Shown: positions 17,084-26,987, counted from the first letter of the stretch. The stretch is DNA of 64,000 nt from Pseudomonas viridiflava (GCF_900590755.1 NZ_UUOC01000052.1:62001-126000); one strand, 5' to 3'. Notes: generated by a model from the sequence alone, not told the origin. A program made the numbers and translations.

Positions 17084-17950
17084 TCAATCCTCGTGGGATT
17101 TGATCGACTTGGGCGACAGGCGAAGGCCGCGAAGGCTGCGTTTTACGCTCTTGAGGTGGTTGACCAGGCTTGGCCCGCGCGCCATGGCTACGCCCATTGC
17201 CAGTACGTCGATGACCACCAGATGCGCGATGCGAGAAGTCAGCGGGGTGTAGATTTCGGTGTCTTCATGCACGTCGATCGCCAGATTCACTGACGACAGC
17301 TCGGCCAGCGGCGTCTGGCTTGGGCACAAGGTAATCAGCGTCGCGCCAGTCTCGCGCACCAGATTGGCGGTGATCAGCAAATCCTTGGAACGCCCGGACT
17401 GGGAAATACACACGGCAACGTCGGTAGGGACCAGCGTCACAGCGGACATGGCCTGCATGTGCGGGTCCGAGTACGCCGCTGCGCTGAGCAGCAAGCGGAA
17501 GAACTTGTGCTGAGCATCCGCCGCCACCGCGCCAGAAGCACCAAAACCGTAGAACTCGACGCGCTTGGCCGACGCCATGGCGGTCACGGCCAATTGCAAG
17601 GCGTGAGGGTCGAGGTTCTCGCGTACTTCCATCAGCGTATGCAGCGTAGTGTCGAAAATCTTCAGGCTGTAATCAGCCACCGAGTCGTCTTCGTGAATCG
17701 CGAACTGCCCAAAACTCGCCCCGGCCGCAAGACTCTGCGCGAGCTTGAGCTTCAGATCCTGAAAGCCGGTGCACCCGATGGCCCGGCAAAAACGCACGAT
17801 GGTCGGCTCACTGATCCCGACGTTGTGCGCCAGATCGGCCATGGAACTGTGCATCACAGCCGCAGGGTCAAGCAGCACGTGGTCGGCGACTTTGAGTTCC
17901 GACTTGCGTAACAGATGGCGTGACTGGGCGATGTGCTGCAGCAGATTCAA
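17084..17950 (-). CDS. RpiR-family transcriptional regulator, HexR-like
   Basis: A 288-residue regulator. The N-terminal RpiR helix-turn-helix includes MADLAHNVGISEPTIVRFCRAIGC (about 37-60); a SIS sugar-phosphate-binding domain follows, with FYGFGASGAVAADAQHKF near 133-150 and ISQSGRSKDLL near 182. HexR of this family senses KDPG and represses glucose catabolism. The order pycR then this gene recalls PA5437-PA5438, a HexR paralogue, so I do not assign hexR outright. A perfect TGTAGT-N3-ACTACA palindrome 45 bp upstream suggests autoregulation. Confidence 0.88.
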   Translation of the reverse strand: MNLLQHIAQSRHLLRKSELKVADHVLLDPAAVMHSSMADLAHNVGISEPTIVRFCRAIGCTGFQDLKLKLAQSLAAGASFGQFAIHEDDSVADYSLKIFDTTLHTLMEVRENLDPHALQLAVTAMASAKRVEFYGFGASGAVAADAQHKFFRLLLSAAAYSDPHMQAMSAVTLVPTDVAVCISQSGRSKDLLITANLVRETGATLITLCPSQTPLAELSSVNLAIDVHEDTEIYTPLTSRIAHLVVIDVLAMGVAMARGPSLVNHLKSVKRSLRGLRLSPKSIKSHED

Positions 17951-17994
17951 TGGATGGACTCGACAAAGGTGCGTGGGACGGGATGTAGCTTTTT

Positions 17995-18009
17995 TGTAGT
18001 TATACTACA
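17995..18009. promoter_or_regulatory. HexR/RpiR-type operator, TGTAGT-N3-ACTACA
   Basis: TGTAGTTATACTACA is a perfect 6-3-6 inverted repeat close to the known HexR-type consensus. It is 45 bp upstream of the RpiR-family start, where it could block transcription. Its assignment to the adjacent regulator is inferred. Confidence 0.7.
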
Positions 18010-18156
18010 TGACCTGCTGGACGCCCAGTTAAACGCGCCACGGACATTCTTACACCGGCAATTGAAGGCCAAATCCTGAGGCGACGTGGGATTATTCCGA
18101 CATCTGCTTCTACAGCCCTCTCTCATCAAACACGAAATAACTATCTGAATCGCAAT

Positions 18157-18233
18157 CTGTAGGAGCTGCCGAAGGCTGCGAAGGTGTTGTATCTGATACA
18201 CCGCTGTTCGCAGCCTTCGGCAGCTCCTACAGG
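18157..18233. repeat. REP pair, GCCGAAGGCTGCGA type
   Basis: Full-length inverted arms (CTGTAGGAGCTGCCGAAGGC and complement) lie between the RpiR-gene promoter and the 3' end of the GGDEF/EAL gene. Confidence 0.85.
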
Positions 18234-18246
18234 AACACATCACACT

Positions 18247-20748
18247 TCAAGTTTTGATGAGACCTTGAGTAAGTAGAGCAGCCAGAGCCCCAGCCTCTAA
18301 CGGCCGGCTGATCAGATACCCCTGCACCTCATCACAGCCATTGGCCTTCAGGAAATCCAGCTGCACCTGGTTCTCGACCCCTTCGGCCACGACTTTCAGG
18401 CCCAGGCTGTGGGCCATGGCGATGATTGCCTGGGTGATTGCCGCGTCTTCGGTGCCTTCGCCCAGGCCGCGAATGAACGCCTGATCGATTTTCACGTAGT
18501 CCACGGGAAAGCGCTTGAGGTAGCTCAGGGAAGAGTAGCCGGTGCCGAAGTCGTCGATGGCCAGCTTCACGCCCAACTCTCGCAACTGCTGGAAGGTGCT
18601 GATGATGTGTTCCACGCTGTCGAGCAACTGACTTTCGGTCAGTTCGAGCTCTAGATAGCGCGGTTCAAGCCCCGACTCTTCGAGCACTTGCCGCACCAGG
18701 CTGACCAGCTTGCCCTGACGCAGTTGATGCACTGACAGGTTGACGGAGACCCGCAGCGGCGCAAGACCCTGACGCTGCCACTCGCAAGCTTGGCGGCAGG
18801 CTTCACGCAAGACGATTTCGCCGATGGAAACAATCAGGCCGGTCTCTTCCGCCAGCCCGATGAAATCCCCCGGTGGCACCATGCCGCGCTCGGGGTGACG
18901 CCAGCGCACTAATGCTTCGGCAGCATCGAGGCGGCCGGTTTCCAGGCTCAGCTTGGGTTGGTAGAAGACCTCCAGCTGGTTGTCTTCGATGGCTTTGCGC
19001 AGCTGGATTTCCAGCTGCAAACGCTCAAGCGTGCTGGCCTGCAGGCTTTCAGTGAAAAACTGGAAGTTATTGCCGCCCAGGTGCTTGGCATGGTGCATGG
19101 CAATGTTGGCCTGACTGACCAGCGCAGAAATCTCTCGCGCCGAATCCGGCAGCAGACTGATACCCACTGAAGCGCTGACCACCAGGTCATGCCCCGCCAC
19201 GGAGATGGGGGTGCGCAGTTTGGCCAACAATCGGCTGGTCACCCGCGTGAGGCTGGACAGATTGCCGTAGGCGTCGAACAGCACCGCGAACTCATCTCCG
19301 GACAATCGCGCAATGGTGTCAGCTTCCGGCATGGCGCTGCTCAGGCGGCGCGACACGTGCTTGAGTAACTGATCGGCCACTTCATGACCCAGGCTGTCGT
19401 TGAGCAGCTTGAAACGGTCCAGATTGATGTGCAGCAGGGCCAGGCTTCTACCGCCTTGGCGGACGCGCTGATTGGCTTCGCGCAGACGCTCCTTGAACAG
19501 CGAGCGATTGGCCAGGCCGGTGAGCTCATCAAAATGCGTGAGGTAGCGCATTCGCTCTTCTGATTCACGCCGGGCGGAAAGATCGGCGAAGAAGCCGACG
19601 ATATGGCTCATGTTCCCTGCCACATCCTTGACGATGCTTAGCTGCAACCATTGCGGGTACAACTCGCCGTTCTTGCGAGTTTCCACCAGCTCGCCCTGCC
19701 AACTGCCGGTTTGCTCCAGAGCTTGATGAATGGCCTGAAAGTGCCTGCGGGCATCGCGGCTGCTGGCGATTTCGGTCACTTTGCGTCCGACCATCTCGTC
19801 TTGCTCGTAACCGGTCACTCGGCTGAATGCCTGATTCACCGCAAGGATGTTGTAGTCCGGATCGAAAATGACGATGCCTTCACTGGCCGCCTCAAACACT
19901 GTCGCGGCCAATCGTGGCGGGCTTTTGCTGAGGGCGAGATTGGCCTCTTCAAGTTCGCCGGTACGCAGCGCGACACGGACTTCCAGTTCGGCTTGAGCTT
20001 CGCGCAAGTCCAACTCTGCCTTGCGCCGCTGGTCGATTTCACGGGCCAGTTCGGCATTGAGCTGTGCACTGTTGATTTGTGCCTGCTGCAACTCGTCGAT
20101 CAACGCTTGATTCTGAAAGCGCCGGATCAGGCCACGCTGGATCAGCCGATTGACCTGCCAGGCGACCACGATCAGCGCGACCAACAGCGTCATCCCCAAC
20201 CAGCCCCAACCGCGCATCGGCACGTCGCCACCCCAGAACAGGTAGGCAATGGGCGGCAGCAGACACGGCAAGGTAAACGTCAGGAAGGCCGGGATGCTGG
20301 CGGCGTAGGCAATGCTGGCAGAAAGCGTCGCGGCACCGATCAGGCCGAACACCCAGGCTTGTTGCTGGAAGTTCTCCACGGGCACCAGTACCAACGCAGC
20401 ACTGGCCAAGGTCAGGCCGCTGACGGCGGCGCCCAGCAGAAACATTCGGCCCCAGACCGGATCAGCGCGGCGCTCCGGTGTTGCGGACCGAAAGGCTGCA
20501 ACCTGAATCACCCGCAGGCTCACCAAGGCTGATAGCCAGCCCAGCCAGACGCTGACCAGCAAGTAGCGCTCCGGGCTCCACAGCAAAAACGCACAGACCG
20601 CGCCATTGATGAACATCAACAAGGTGGGCAGCAACGACCCTTGGTAGAGCAGGCGCGTGCGCTCGACAGCCAGGGGGCCTGCGTATTGTTGACGGATGGA
20701 GTGCCGGCTCACACTGGTGGTGTCCGAGGCACGGGAACTGAAAGGCAT
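18247..20748 (-). CDS. Membrane PAS-GGDEF-EAL cyclic-di-GMP signalling protein
   Basis: An 833-residue protein. About 30-205 holds roughly five or six hydrophobic segments forming a membrane sensor; 210-280 is a charged coiled coil; 283-405 is a PAS domain (FDPDYNILAVNQAFSRVTGY); the GGDEF domain has RLSGDEF near 486 instead of GGDEF; the EAL domain has AEALVRWRHPE near 610, DDFGTGYSSLSYLKRFP and KIDQAFI. All main EAL metal and catalytic motifs are visible, so phosphodiesterase activity is likely; SGDEF may be active or act as a GTP-binding regulatory site. It is divergent from uvrD, as I recall for PA5442-PA5443. Confidence 0.92.
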   Translation of the reverse strand: MPFSSRASDTTSVSRHSIRQQYAGPLAVERTRLLYQGSLLPTLLMFINGAVCAFLLWSPERYLLVSVWLGWLSALVSLRVIQVAAFRSATPERRADPVWGRMFLLGAAVSGLTLASAALVLVPVENFQQQAWVFGLIGAATLSASIAYAASIPAFLTFTLPCLLPPIAYLFWGGDVPMRGWGWLGMTLLVALIVVAWQVNRLIQRGLIRRFQNQALIDELQQAQINSAQLNAELAREIDQRRKAELDLREAQAELEVRVALRTGELEEANLALSKSPPRLAATVFEAASEGIVIFDPDYNILAVNQAFSRVTGYEQDEMVGRKVTEIASSRDARRHFQAIHQALEQTGSWQGELVETRKNGELYPQWLQLSIVKDVAGNMSHIVGFFADLSARRESEERMRYLTHFDELTGLANRSLFKERLREANQRVRQGGRSLALLHINLDRFKLLNDSLGHEVADQLLKHVSRRLSSAMPEADTIARLSGDEFAVLFDAYGNLSSLTRVTSRLLAKLRTPISVAGHDLVVSASVGISLLPDSAREISALVSQANIAMHHAKHLGGNNFQFFTESLQASTLERLQLEIQLRKAIEDNQLEVFYQPKLSLETGRLDAAEALVRWRHPERGMVPPGDFIGLAEETGLIVSIGEIVLREACRQACEWQRQGLAPLRVSVNLSVHQLRQGKLVSLVRQVLEESGLEPRYLELELTESQLLDSVEHIISTFQQLRELGVKLAIDDFGTGYSSLSYLKRFPVDYVKIDQAFIRGLGEGTEDAAITQAIIAMAHSLGLKVVAEGVENQVQLDFLKANGCDEVQGYLISRPLEAGALAALLTQGLIKT

Positions 20749-21175
20749 GGCGGATTCTTATAATAATGAAGCTTTGAGCGTGCCCCGGAGCATACACAAG
20801 CCGTGCAGGAGACCAAACTGCCTTGCGTCATTAAATCCACCTGTTTGCCTGCAAGCCTCTAAGGGGATAGGACCGGCTTTAGCCGGGAAAGCGGTATTTC
20901 TGACGAGCCATTATCAGCGACCGTTCTGGCCCCTTCCCGGCTAAAGCCGGTCCCACGACACCGCGCCTATATTGAGATCACAGCTGCTCGAATTCATTCG
21001 CGAAGGCATTCGGATGCCCCGACCCATTCGCGAGCAAGCTCGCTCCCACAGGTCATCACCCAGTCCGCTGGCGCCTTTTTAAAGTCGTTTCCTCCGACCG
21101 GTCTGCGAAACGAATTTTGTCGCGCCAGACAAAGCATGGTTTGCCCGGTTACGCTCGGCACCCTAGAATGCGTCG
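20749..21175. other. Divergent intergenic region holding a REP pair and a lone REP arm
   Basis: The 427-bp space between two divergent genes carries a GGCTTTAGCC-type REP pair at 20866-20956 (left end slightly degenerate) and a single TTCGCGAGCAAGCTCGCTCC arm at about 21028-21050. The promoters for the GGDEF/EAL gene and uvrD must lie in the remaining flanks. I see no small ORF or RNA gene. Confidence 0.75.
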
Positions 21176-23359
21176 ATGCGCGATGATCTCTCCCTTCTGC
21201 TTAATTCCCTCAACGATGCCCAACGTCAGGCCGTAGCTGCCTCCGTGGGTCGTCAGTTGGTCCTGGCCGGCGCTGGTTCCGGCAAAACCCGTGTGCTGGT
21301 GCATCGCATCGCCTGGTTGATCCAGGTCGAGCAAGCCTCGCCCCACTCGATCCTGTCGGTGACGTTCACCAACAAGGCGGCAGCAGAAATGCGCCACCGG
21401 ATCGAGCAGCTGATGGGTATCAACCCGGCTGGCATGTGGGTCGGCACCTTCCACGGCCTGGCGCATCGCCTGTTGCGGGCTCACTGGCAGGAAGCCGGTC
21501 TGGCGCAGACGTTCCAGATTCTGGACAGCGACGATCAGGCACGCCTGGTCAAGCGGGTGATCCGCGAGCTGGGTCTGGACGAGCAGCGCTGGCCAGTCAA
21601 ACAGGCGCAATGGTTCATCAACGGCCAGAAAGACGAAGGCCTGCGCCCGAAACACATTCAGGCCAGTGGCGACCTGTTCCTGGCCACCATGAAGTCCATT
21701 TACGAAGCCTACGAAGTGGCTTGCCAGCGGGCCGGGGTTATCGACTTCTCCGAATTGCTGCTGCGAGCCCTTGACCTGTGGCGCGATAATCCTGGCTTGC
21801 TCGCCCACTATCAGCGGCGTTTCCGCCACGTGCTGGTGGACGAATTCCAGGACACCAACGCCGTGCAGTACGCCTGGTTGCGTCTGCTGGCCCAGGGCGG
21901 TGACAGCCTGATGGTGGTGGGCGACGACGATCAGTCGATTTACGGCTGGCGCGGCGCGAAGATCGAGAACATCCACCAGTATTCGTCGGACTTCCCGGAC
22001 ACCGAAGTCATTCGTCTGGAGCAGAACTACCGCTCAACCGCCAGCATCCTCAAGGCGGCCAACGGTCTGATCATCAATAACAGCGGCCGCATGGGCAAAG
22101 AGCTGTGGACCGATGTGGGTGATGGCGAGCTGATCAATCTCTACGCCGCGTTCAATGAGCACGATGAAGCCCGCTACGTGGTGGAAACCATCGAAAGCGC
22201 GCTCAAGACCGGCCTGGCGCGCAGTGAGATCGCCATTCTCTACCGCTCCAACGCCCAGTCCCGGGTGCTTGAAGAAGCCTTGCTGCGCGAGCGGATTCCG
22301 TATCGCATTTACGGCGGCCAGCGCTTCTTCGAACGCATGGAAATCAAGAACGCCATGGCTTACCTGCGCTTGCTGGAAGGCCGTGGCAACGATGCCGCAC
22401 TGGAACGGGTGATCAACGTCCCGGCCCGTGGCATTGGCGAAAAAACAGTCGAAGCGATTCGTCAACATGCGCGCCATGCCGATGTGTCCATGTGGGAAGC
22501 CACGCGCCAACTGATCGCCAACAAAGGCCTGACCGGACGTGCCGCAGGCGCACTGAGCGGTTTCGTCGAGCTGATCGAAAACCTCGCCGCCAAGGTCATG
22601 GAGATGCCGCTGCATCTGATGACCCAGACCGTGATCGAGCAATCGGGGCTGATCAACTATCACAAGGAAGAGAAAGGCGAAAAAGGCCAGGCTCGGGTAG
22701 AAAACCTTGAGGAACTGGTCAGCGCCGCGCGCAACTTCGAAAACAATGAAGACGACGAGGAGCTGACACCGCTGGCGGCGTTCCTCGGCCATGCTTCGCT
22801 GGAAGCGGGCGACACCCAGGCCGAAGAGCACGAAGACAGCATTCAGCTGATGACCCTGCACAGCGCCAAAGGGCTGGAATTCCCTTACGTGTTCCTGGTG
22901 GGCATGGAAGAAGGCCTGTTCCCGCACAAGATGAGCCTGGAAGAGCCCGGCCGCCTTGAGGAAGAACGGCGCCTGGCTTATGTGGGCATCACCCGCGCCA
23001 TGCAGCAGTTGGTGATGACCTACGCCGAGACCCGTCGTCTGTATGGCAGCGAGACCTACAACAAGGTCTCTCGTTTCGTACGGGAAATCCCGCCGTTGCT
23101 GATTCAGGAAGTGCGCTTGTCCAACAGCGTCAGCCGACCGTTTGGCGGCACGCAGAAGGTCAGCACCAGCAGCCTGTTCAACGGTACCGGTATTCCGGAG
23201 ACTGCCTTTAGCCTGGGCCAACAGGTCCGGCATGCGGTGTTTGGCGACGGCGTGATCCTCAACTTCGAAGGCGCCGGTGCCCAGGCGCGGGTGCAGGTCA
23301 ACTTCGCCGAAGGCAGCAAGTGGCTGATGATGGGCTATGCGAAGCTGGAAGCGATTTAA
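21176..23359 (+). CDS. uvrD: DNA helicase II UvrD
   Basis: A 727-residue superfamily 1A helicase that unwinds DNA 3'-5' in nucleotide-excision and mismatch repair. Motifs in order: Q-motif LNDAQRQAV (11-19), Walker A GAGSGKTRVL near 32-41, motif Ia TFTNKAAAEM, motif II VDEFQDTN near 220, motif III GDDDQSIYGWRGA, motif IV EQNYRS, motif V LMTLHSAKGLEFP and motif VI ERRLAYVGITRA. The C-terminal 60 residues form the UvrD Tudor-like RNA polymerase-binding extension (GQQVRHAVFGDG), which distinguishes UvrD from Rep. Length is complete. Confidence 0.96.
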   Translation: MRDDLSLLLNSLNDAQRQAVAASVGRQLVLAGAGSGKTRVLVHRIAWLIQVEQASPHSILSVTFTNKAAAEMRHRIEQLMGINPAGMWVGTFHGLAHRLLRAHWQEAGLAQTFQILDSDDQARLVKRVIRELGLDEQRWPVKQAQWFINGQKDEGLRPKHIQASGDLFLATMKSIYEAYEVACQRAGVIDFSELLLRALDLWRDNPGLLAHYQRRFRHVLVDEFQDTNAVQYAWLRLLAQGGDSLMVVGDDDQSIYGWRGAKIENIHQYSSDFPDTEVIRLEQNYRSTASILKAANGLIINNSGRMGKELWTDVGDGELINLYAAFNEHDEARYVVETIESALKTGLARSEIAILYRSNAQSRVLEEALLRERIPYRIYGGQRFFERMEIKNAMAYLRLLEGRGNDAALERVINVPARGIGEKTVEAIRQHARHADVSMWEATRQLIANKGLTGRAAGALSGFVELIENLAAKVMEMPLHLMTQTVIEQSGLINYHKEEKGEKGQARVENLEELVSAARNFENNEDDEELTPLAAFLGHASLEAGDTQAEEHEDSIQLMTLHSAKGLEFPYVFLVGMEEGLFPHKMSLEEPGRLEEERRLAYVGITRAMQQLVMTYAETRRLYGSETYNKVSRFVREIPPLLIQEVRLSNSVSRPFGGTQKVSTSSLFNGTGIPETAFSLGQQVRHAVFGDGVILNFEGAGAQARVQVNFAEGSKWLMMGYAKLEAI

Positions 23360-23372
23360 AGACGAAACACAT

Positions 23373-23467
23373 TCTGTTGGAGCGAGGCTTGCCCGCGAAT
23401 CAAGCGCCATGGGTTTCACAGGCATACCGCGTTATCATTTTTCGCGGGCAAGCCTCGCTCCAACAGA
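23373..23467. repeat. REP pair, GGCTTGCCCGCGAA type
   Basis: Arms CTGTTGGAGCGAGGCTTGCC and complement lie directly after uvrD. The following 214 bases, up to the next gene, contain no gene; only the promoter of the Tim44-like gene is expected there. Confidence 0.85.
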
Positions 23468-23681
23468 AAACTATCTCCCGCTTGAATCTCCCCCGGTCAG
23501 CTCCATATAGATGAGCAACCCAAACGCAAAGTCCTACAGAACTTTTACCGAAGGCCTACAGACCAACCTTTACAGGCCCTGCAGGCTTTTATGCAAAAGC
23601 CGGATACATTTGGCCGCTAGCCATACACATAGGCCCTATGCAATATGGCGCGCGTGCAATCCATAAAACGGGAATACCCTT

Positions 23682-24539
23682 ATGCAACGTTTTCTTAGCA
23701 TCGCTCTGGCGCTGTGCATCGGGCTCACCATGAGCCTCGAAGCCAACGCTGCGCGTTTCGGTGGTGGCAAGAGCATGGGCTCGGCGCCAACGCATCAGGC
23801 GCGCCAAACTGCTCCTTCCACTCCTGCTGCAGCGCCTAACGCTGCTGGCCGTCCGGCAGCTGCTGCCAGCGGTGCTTCGCGCTGGCTCGGCCCGTTGGCC
23901 GGTATCGCCGCCGGCGGCCTGCTCGCTTCGATGTTCATGGGCGACGGCTTCCAGGGGATGCAGATCTTCGACATCCTGATCATGGCGGTCATTGCCTTCC
24001 TGATCTTCCGCTTCATCGCGGCTCGTCGTCGCAAGCAGCAAGGCCCGCAAATGGCCACTCCTGCTGGTCCAGTGCCTTATCGGCGTGAAAACACTGAGCA
24101 ACCTGCGCAGAACTCGATGTTCGGCGGCATGGGTGCAGCTTCGGCCGCAGCTCCAGTGATCAACGCTCCGGCCTGGTTCAACGAAACCCGCTTCCTCGAA
24201 GCCGCTCGTAACCACTTCCAGTCGCTGCAACAGCACTGGGACGCTAACGAGATGGACAAGATCGAAGAGTTCGTGACCCCGCAGATGCTGGCTTTCCTGA
24301 AAAAGGAACGTGCTGATCTGGGCGAAGGCTTCCAGTCGACCTACATCGACAACCTGACTGTGCAACTGGACGGCCTGGATGATCGCGCTGACAAAACCAT
24401 CGCGACCCTGACCTTCAGCGGCGTGTCCAAGACTTCGCGCTTTGATCAAGGCGAAGTGTTCAGCGAAAGCTGGAACATGGAACGCCCACAGGGCGACAAT
24501 CAGCCTTGGCTGGTTGCTGGTATCCGCCAGAACGGCTGA
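23682..24539 (+). CDS. Tim44-like domain membrane protein
   Basis: A 285-residue protein. An N-terminal signal or anchor (MQRFLSIALALCIGLTMSLE, cleavage likely after ANA near 24) is followed by a Gly/Ala/Pro-rich linker (25-65), two hydrophobic segments (GPLAGIAAGGLLASMF and IFDILIMAVIAFLIFRFIAA) and a C-terminal Tim44-like alpha/beta domain (about 160-285). In mitochondria Tim44 tethers Hsp70 to the translocon; the role of the bacterial versions is unknown. GGGAA precedes ATG 23682 and a strong terminator follows, so it is a single-gene unit. Confidence 0.85.
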   Translation: MQRFLSIALALCIGLTMSLEANAARFGGGKSMGSAPTHQARQTAPSTPAAAPNAAGRPAAAASGASRWLGPLAGIAAGGLLASMFMGDGFQGMQIFDILIMAVIAFLIFRFIAARRRKQQGPQMATPAGPVPYRRENTEQPAQNSMFGGMGAASAAAPVINAPAWFNETRFLEAARNHFQSLQQHWDANEMDKIEEFVTPQMLAFLKKERADLGEGFQSTYIDNLTVQLDGLDDRADKTIATLTFSGVSKTSRFDQGEVFSESWNMERPQGDNQPWLVAGIRQNG

Positions 24540-24562
24540 TCCAGAGCGCTCCATGCTTGAGC

Positions 24563-24594
24563 AAAACCCCGGACTTGTCCGGGGTTTTTGTTTT
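24563..24594 (+). terminator. Rho-independent terminator
   Basis: CCCCGGAC-TT-GTCCGGGG flanked by AAAA and TTTTTGTTTT, 24 bases after the Tim44-like stop codon. Confidence 0.9.
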
Positions 24595-24671
24595 ATCCGA
24601 TTGGATAGTTATTTTGAGAAAGGCTTTACGCTACTGTATAAACCGCGCCATCAAGTCAGAGGAGCCAGGCC

Positions 24672-25079
24672 GTGGAAGAAGTCATTGAACAATTACGCGA
24701 AGCGAATGAACCTGTTCCGGTTCCGCTTGAGCTACCCGACGAGGATCAACTCGTTGAGGTCGAAGAACAGCTGTTTATCAACATCCCGTTCGTCTTCAAG
24801 GAATTCCTGCTGACGGTGAGTGACGTGGTCTACGGCAGTCTGGAGCCGGTCACCATTACCGACCCGCAGTCGCACACCTACCTGCCGGATGTTGCCGCCA
24901 ACGCCTGGGATGTGGGCGTACCCCGCGAGCTGATCCCGATCTGCCAGGACGGCGAAGACTACTACTGCGTCGAAGAAGACGGCACCGTAGTGCTTTGGTC
25001 CGGCGAAGAAGAGCTGGTGACCGAAGAAAACTGGGAATCGGTATGGCACTGGGCGCGGGATGTTTGGCTGGAAAGCTGA
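24672..25079 (+). CDS. SMI1/KNR4-family protein
   Basis: A 135-residue acidic protein fitting the SMI1/KNR4 (SUKH) superfamily: VEEQLFINIPFVFKEFLLTVSD (about 29-50) is the diagnostic helix with the PxxFKEFL-like core, and DYYCVEEDGTVVLWSGEEE (about 96-114) the late beta hairpin. SUKH proteins are often immunity proteins of contact-dependent toxins, but no toxin gene is adjacent, so a housekeeping role is equally possible. The start is GTG 24672 with AGGAG about 8 bases upstream; no in-frame ATG fits. Confidence 0.8.
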   Translation: MEEVIEQLREANEPVPVPLELPDEDQLVEVEEQLFINIPFVFKEFLLTVSDVVYGSLEPVTITDPQSHTYLPDVAANAWDVGVPRELIPICQDGEDYYCVEEDGTVVLWSGEEELVTEENWESVWHWARDVWLES

Positions 25080-25105
25080 GTTTCTGACACGCCTCGGAGT
25101 TAACC

Positions 25106-25197
25106 CGTGGGACCGGCTTTAGCCGGGAAGACAGTATTTCTGCCAAAGATAATGTATCGGATGTACCGGCCTCTTCCCGGCTAAAGCCGGTCCCACG
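25106..25197. repeat. REP pair, GGCTTTAGCC type
   Basis: Arms CGTGGGACCGGCTTTAGCCG and complement lie between the convergent SMI1/KNR4 and antiporter genes. Confidence 0.85.
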
Positions 25198-25223
25198 AGA
25201 TTGTATTTCGCCAGTGCTGGAGC

Positions 25224-26987
25224 CTAATGCTCGTTGGGCTCCTGATGATTGCCCAAGGTCTCCAACAGCGCGATCTGCATGCGGGTATGCACGCGGATGA
25301 ACCAGCGCCACGCCACCGCCGCGACTATCGCCGCAATCACCACAATCAGAATCAGCAGCTCATTGGTTGGCAGAATGCTGGCCGACAACGCAGCCAGCAG
25401 CACGAAAATCAACAGCAGTGACAACAATGGGATCACTTCGGCGATCACCTTGCGCACCCGCGCCGTGTGCCGCCCGGCCATCTCCGGCTTGACGCCCATT
25501 TCCGCTAGCAGCATCGACAGCGCCTTGAGCTTGCGATACGCCGCAATCAGGAAAGGCAGCGACAACAACAGAGCCGCGCCACAAATCCAGGCTTTCTGCT
25601 GGCCGATGTCAGAGATCCAGTCGCTGATGTAGATGCCGATGCGCTCGGCAAAATAACCGCCGCAGAAGAAGATCGCGACCACCAGCGCCAGATTGACGCC
25701 CACCTGCAACAGAATCCGCCGAATCATCGACGCCAGCAGTGCGCCCTCGCCTTGGGGCTGGATGCTGCGGAGCCACTCGCCATACATACCGAAAACCCGA
25801 GCCATACGCTGGGGCATGATGCGCGCCAGATGGTGGGACAACGGGTCTGCACCACGGATCAAGTAAGGCGTCAGCAAGGTGGTGATGGCTGAAACCGCCA
25901 CCGCTACCGGGTACAGGAAGTCGCTGGTGACCTGCAACGTCATCCCCAATGCCGCGATGATGAAGGAAAATTCGCCAATCTGTGACAGCCCCATGCCCAC
26001 CCGCAGCGAGGTTTTGCCGTCGTTACCGGCCAGAAAAGCACCCAGCCCACAGGAAAGCATCTTGCCCAGCACCACCGCGACCGTAATCACCGCAATAGGC
26101 CACGCATACTGGAGCAGAATGGCCGGGTCGATCATCAGGCCGATGGCGACAAAAAAGATCGCGCTGAACATGTCACGAATGGGTTCAACCAGGCGCTCAA
26201 TTTTCAGCAACTGGCGGGACTCAGCCATGATCGCGCCAATCAGGAACGCGCCCAGCACCATGCTGTATTCGAGCTTGACCACCAGCAGGCAGAAGCCGAA
26301 ACACAGCCCGAGCACCGTAATCAACAGCATCTCGTTGCTTTCGAATTTCGCCACATAGGCCAGCAAACGCGGCACCAGCAAAATGCCGATTACCAGCGCG
26401 ACGATCATGAACAGCGACAGCTTGCCGACCGTAGAGAACACTTCGCCCGAGCTGACCGAGCCACTAACGGCGATCCCGGACAGCAAGGCAATGATCCCGA
26501 TACCCAGAATGTCTTCGACGATCAGCACGCCGAAGATCAACTGCGCGAACGGCTGGTTTTTCATTTTCAGATCGTTGAGCGCCTTGACGATGATGGTCGT
26601 CGAGGAAATTGCCAGGATGGCGCCCAGGAACAGTGAATCCATGGTGCTCCAGCCGAAGAACTGGCCGACTTCATAGCCAATCCAGATCATCAGGGTGATT
26701 TCGAGGAACGCGGCGATGAAGGCGGTCGCACCCACCTTGAACAGCTTGCGCAAGCTGAACTCAAGCCCGAGGCAGAACATCAGGAAGATTACGCCCAGCT
26801 CGGCCAGAGTCTTGATCGTGTCTTCGTCGTGGATCAAGCCGAATGGCGGGGTGTGCGGGCCGATGATTAAGCCGGCGACGATGTAGCCCAGCACCACCGG
26901 TTGCTTGAGGCGATGAAACAGGATGGTTACGACGCCAGCCACCAGCATGATCACTGCCAAATCCTGAATAAAGCTGATGGCATGCAT
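25224..26987 (-). CDS. CPA2-family monovalent cation:proton antiporter (KefB/YbaL-like)
   Basis: A 587-residue inner-membrane protein with a CPA2 exchanger core of about a dozen hydrophobic segments: GYIVAGLIIGPHTPP near the start, LEFSLRKLFKVG, and the SSTTIIVKALNDLK ion-path motif. The C-terminal third has further membrane helices and a short charged tail (LETLGNHQEPNEH) instead of the KTN/TrkA-N nucleotide domain of KefB/KefC. The frame extends 21 codons further, but GGAG is correctly placed for ATG 26987. It probably exports K+ or Na+ in exchange for protons. It is divergent from a thioesterase gene. Confidence 0.88.
   Translation of the reverse strand: MHAISFIQDLAVIMLVAGVVTILFHRLKQPVVLGYIVAGLIIGPHTPPFGLIHDEDTIKTLAELGVIFLMFCLGLEFSLRKLFKVGATAFIAAFLEITLMIWIGYEVGQFFGWSTMDSLFLGAILAISSTTIIVKALNDLKMKNQPFAQLIFGVLIVEDILGIGIIALLSGIAVSGSVSSGEVFSTVGKLSLFMIVALVIGILLVPRLLAYVAKFESNEMLLITVLGLCFGFCLLVVKLEYSMVLGAFLIGAIMAESRQLLKIERLVEPIRDMFSAIFFVAIGLMIDPAILLQYAWPIAVITVAVVLGKMLSCGLGAFLAGNDGKTSLRVGMGLSQIGEFSFIIAALGMTLQVTSDFLYPVAVAVSAITTLLTPYLIRGADPLSHHLARIMPQRMARVFGMYGEWLRSIQPQGEGALLASMIRRILLQVGVNLALVVAIFFCGGYFAERIGIYISDWISDIGQQKAWICGAALLLSLPFLIAAYRKLKALSMLLAEMGVKPEMAGRHTARVRKVIAEVIPLLSLLLIFVLLAALSASILPTNELLILIVVIAAIVAAVAWRWFIRVHTRMQIALLETLGNHQEPNEH

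Noticed and set aside
22034..23425. 463-aa reverse ORF opposite uvrD
   Set aside because: Shadow; the sense strand has all helicase motifs.
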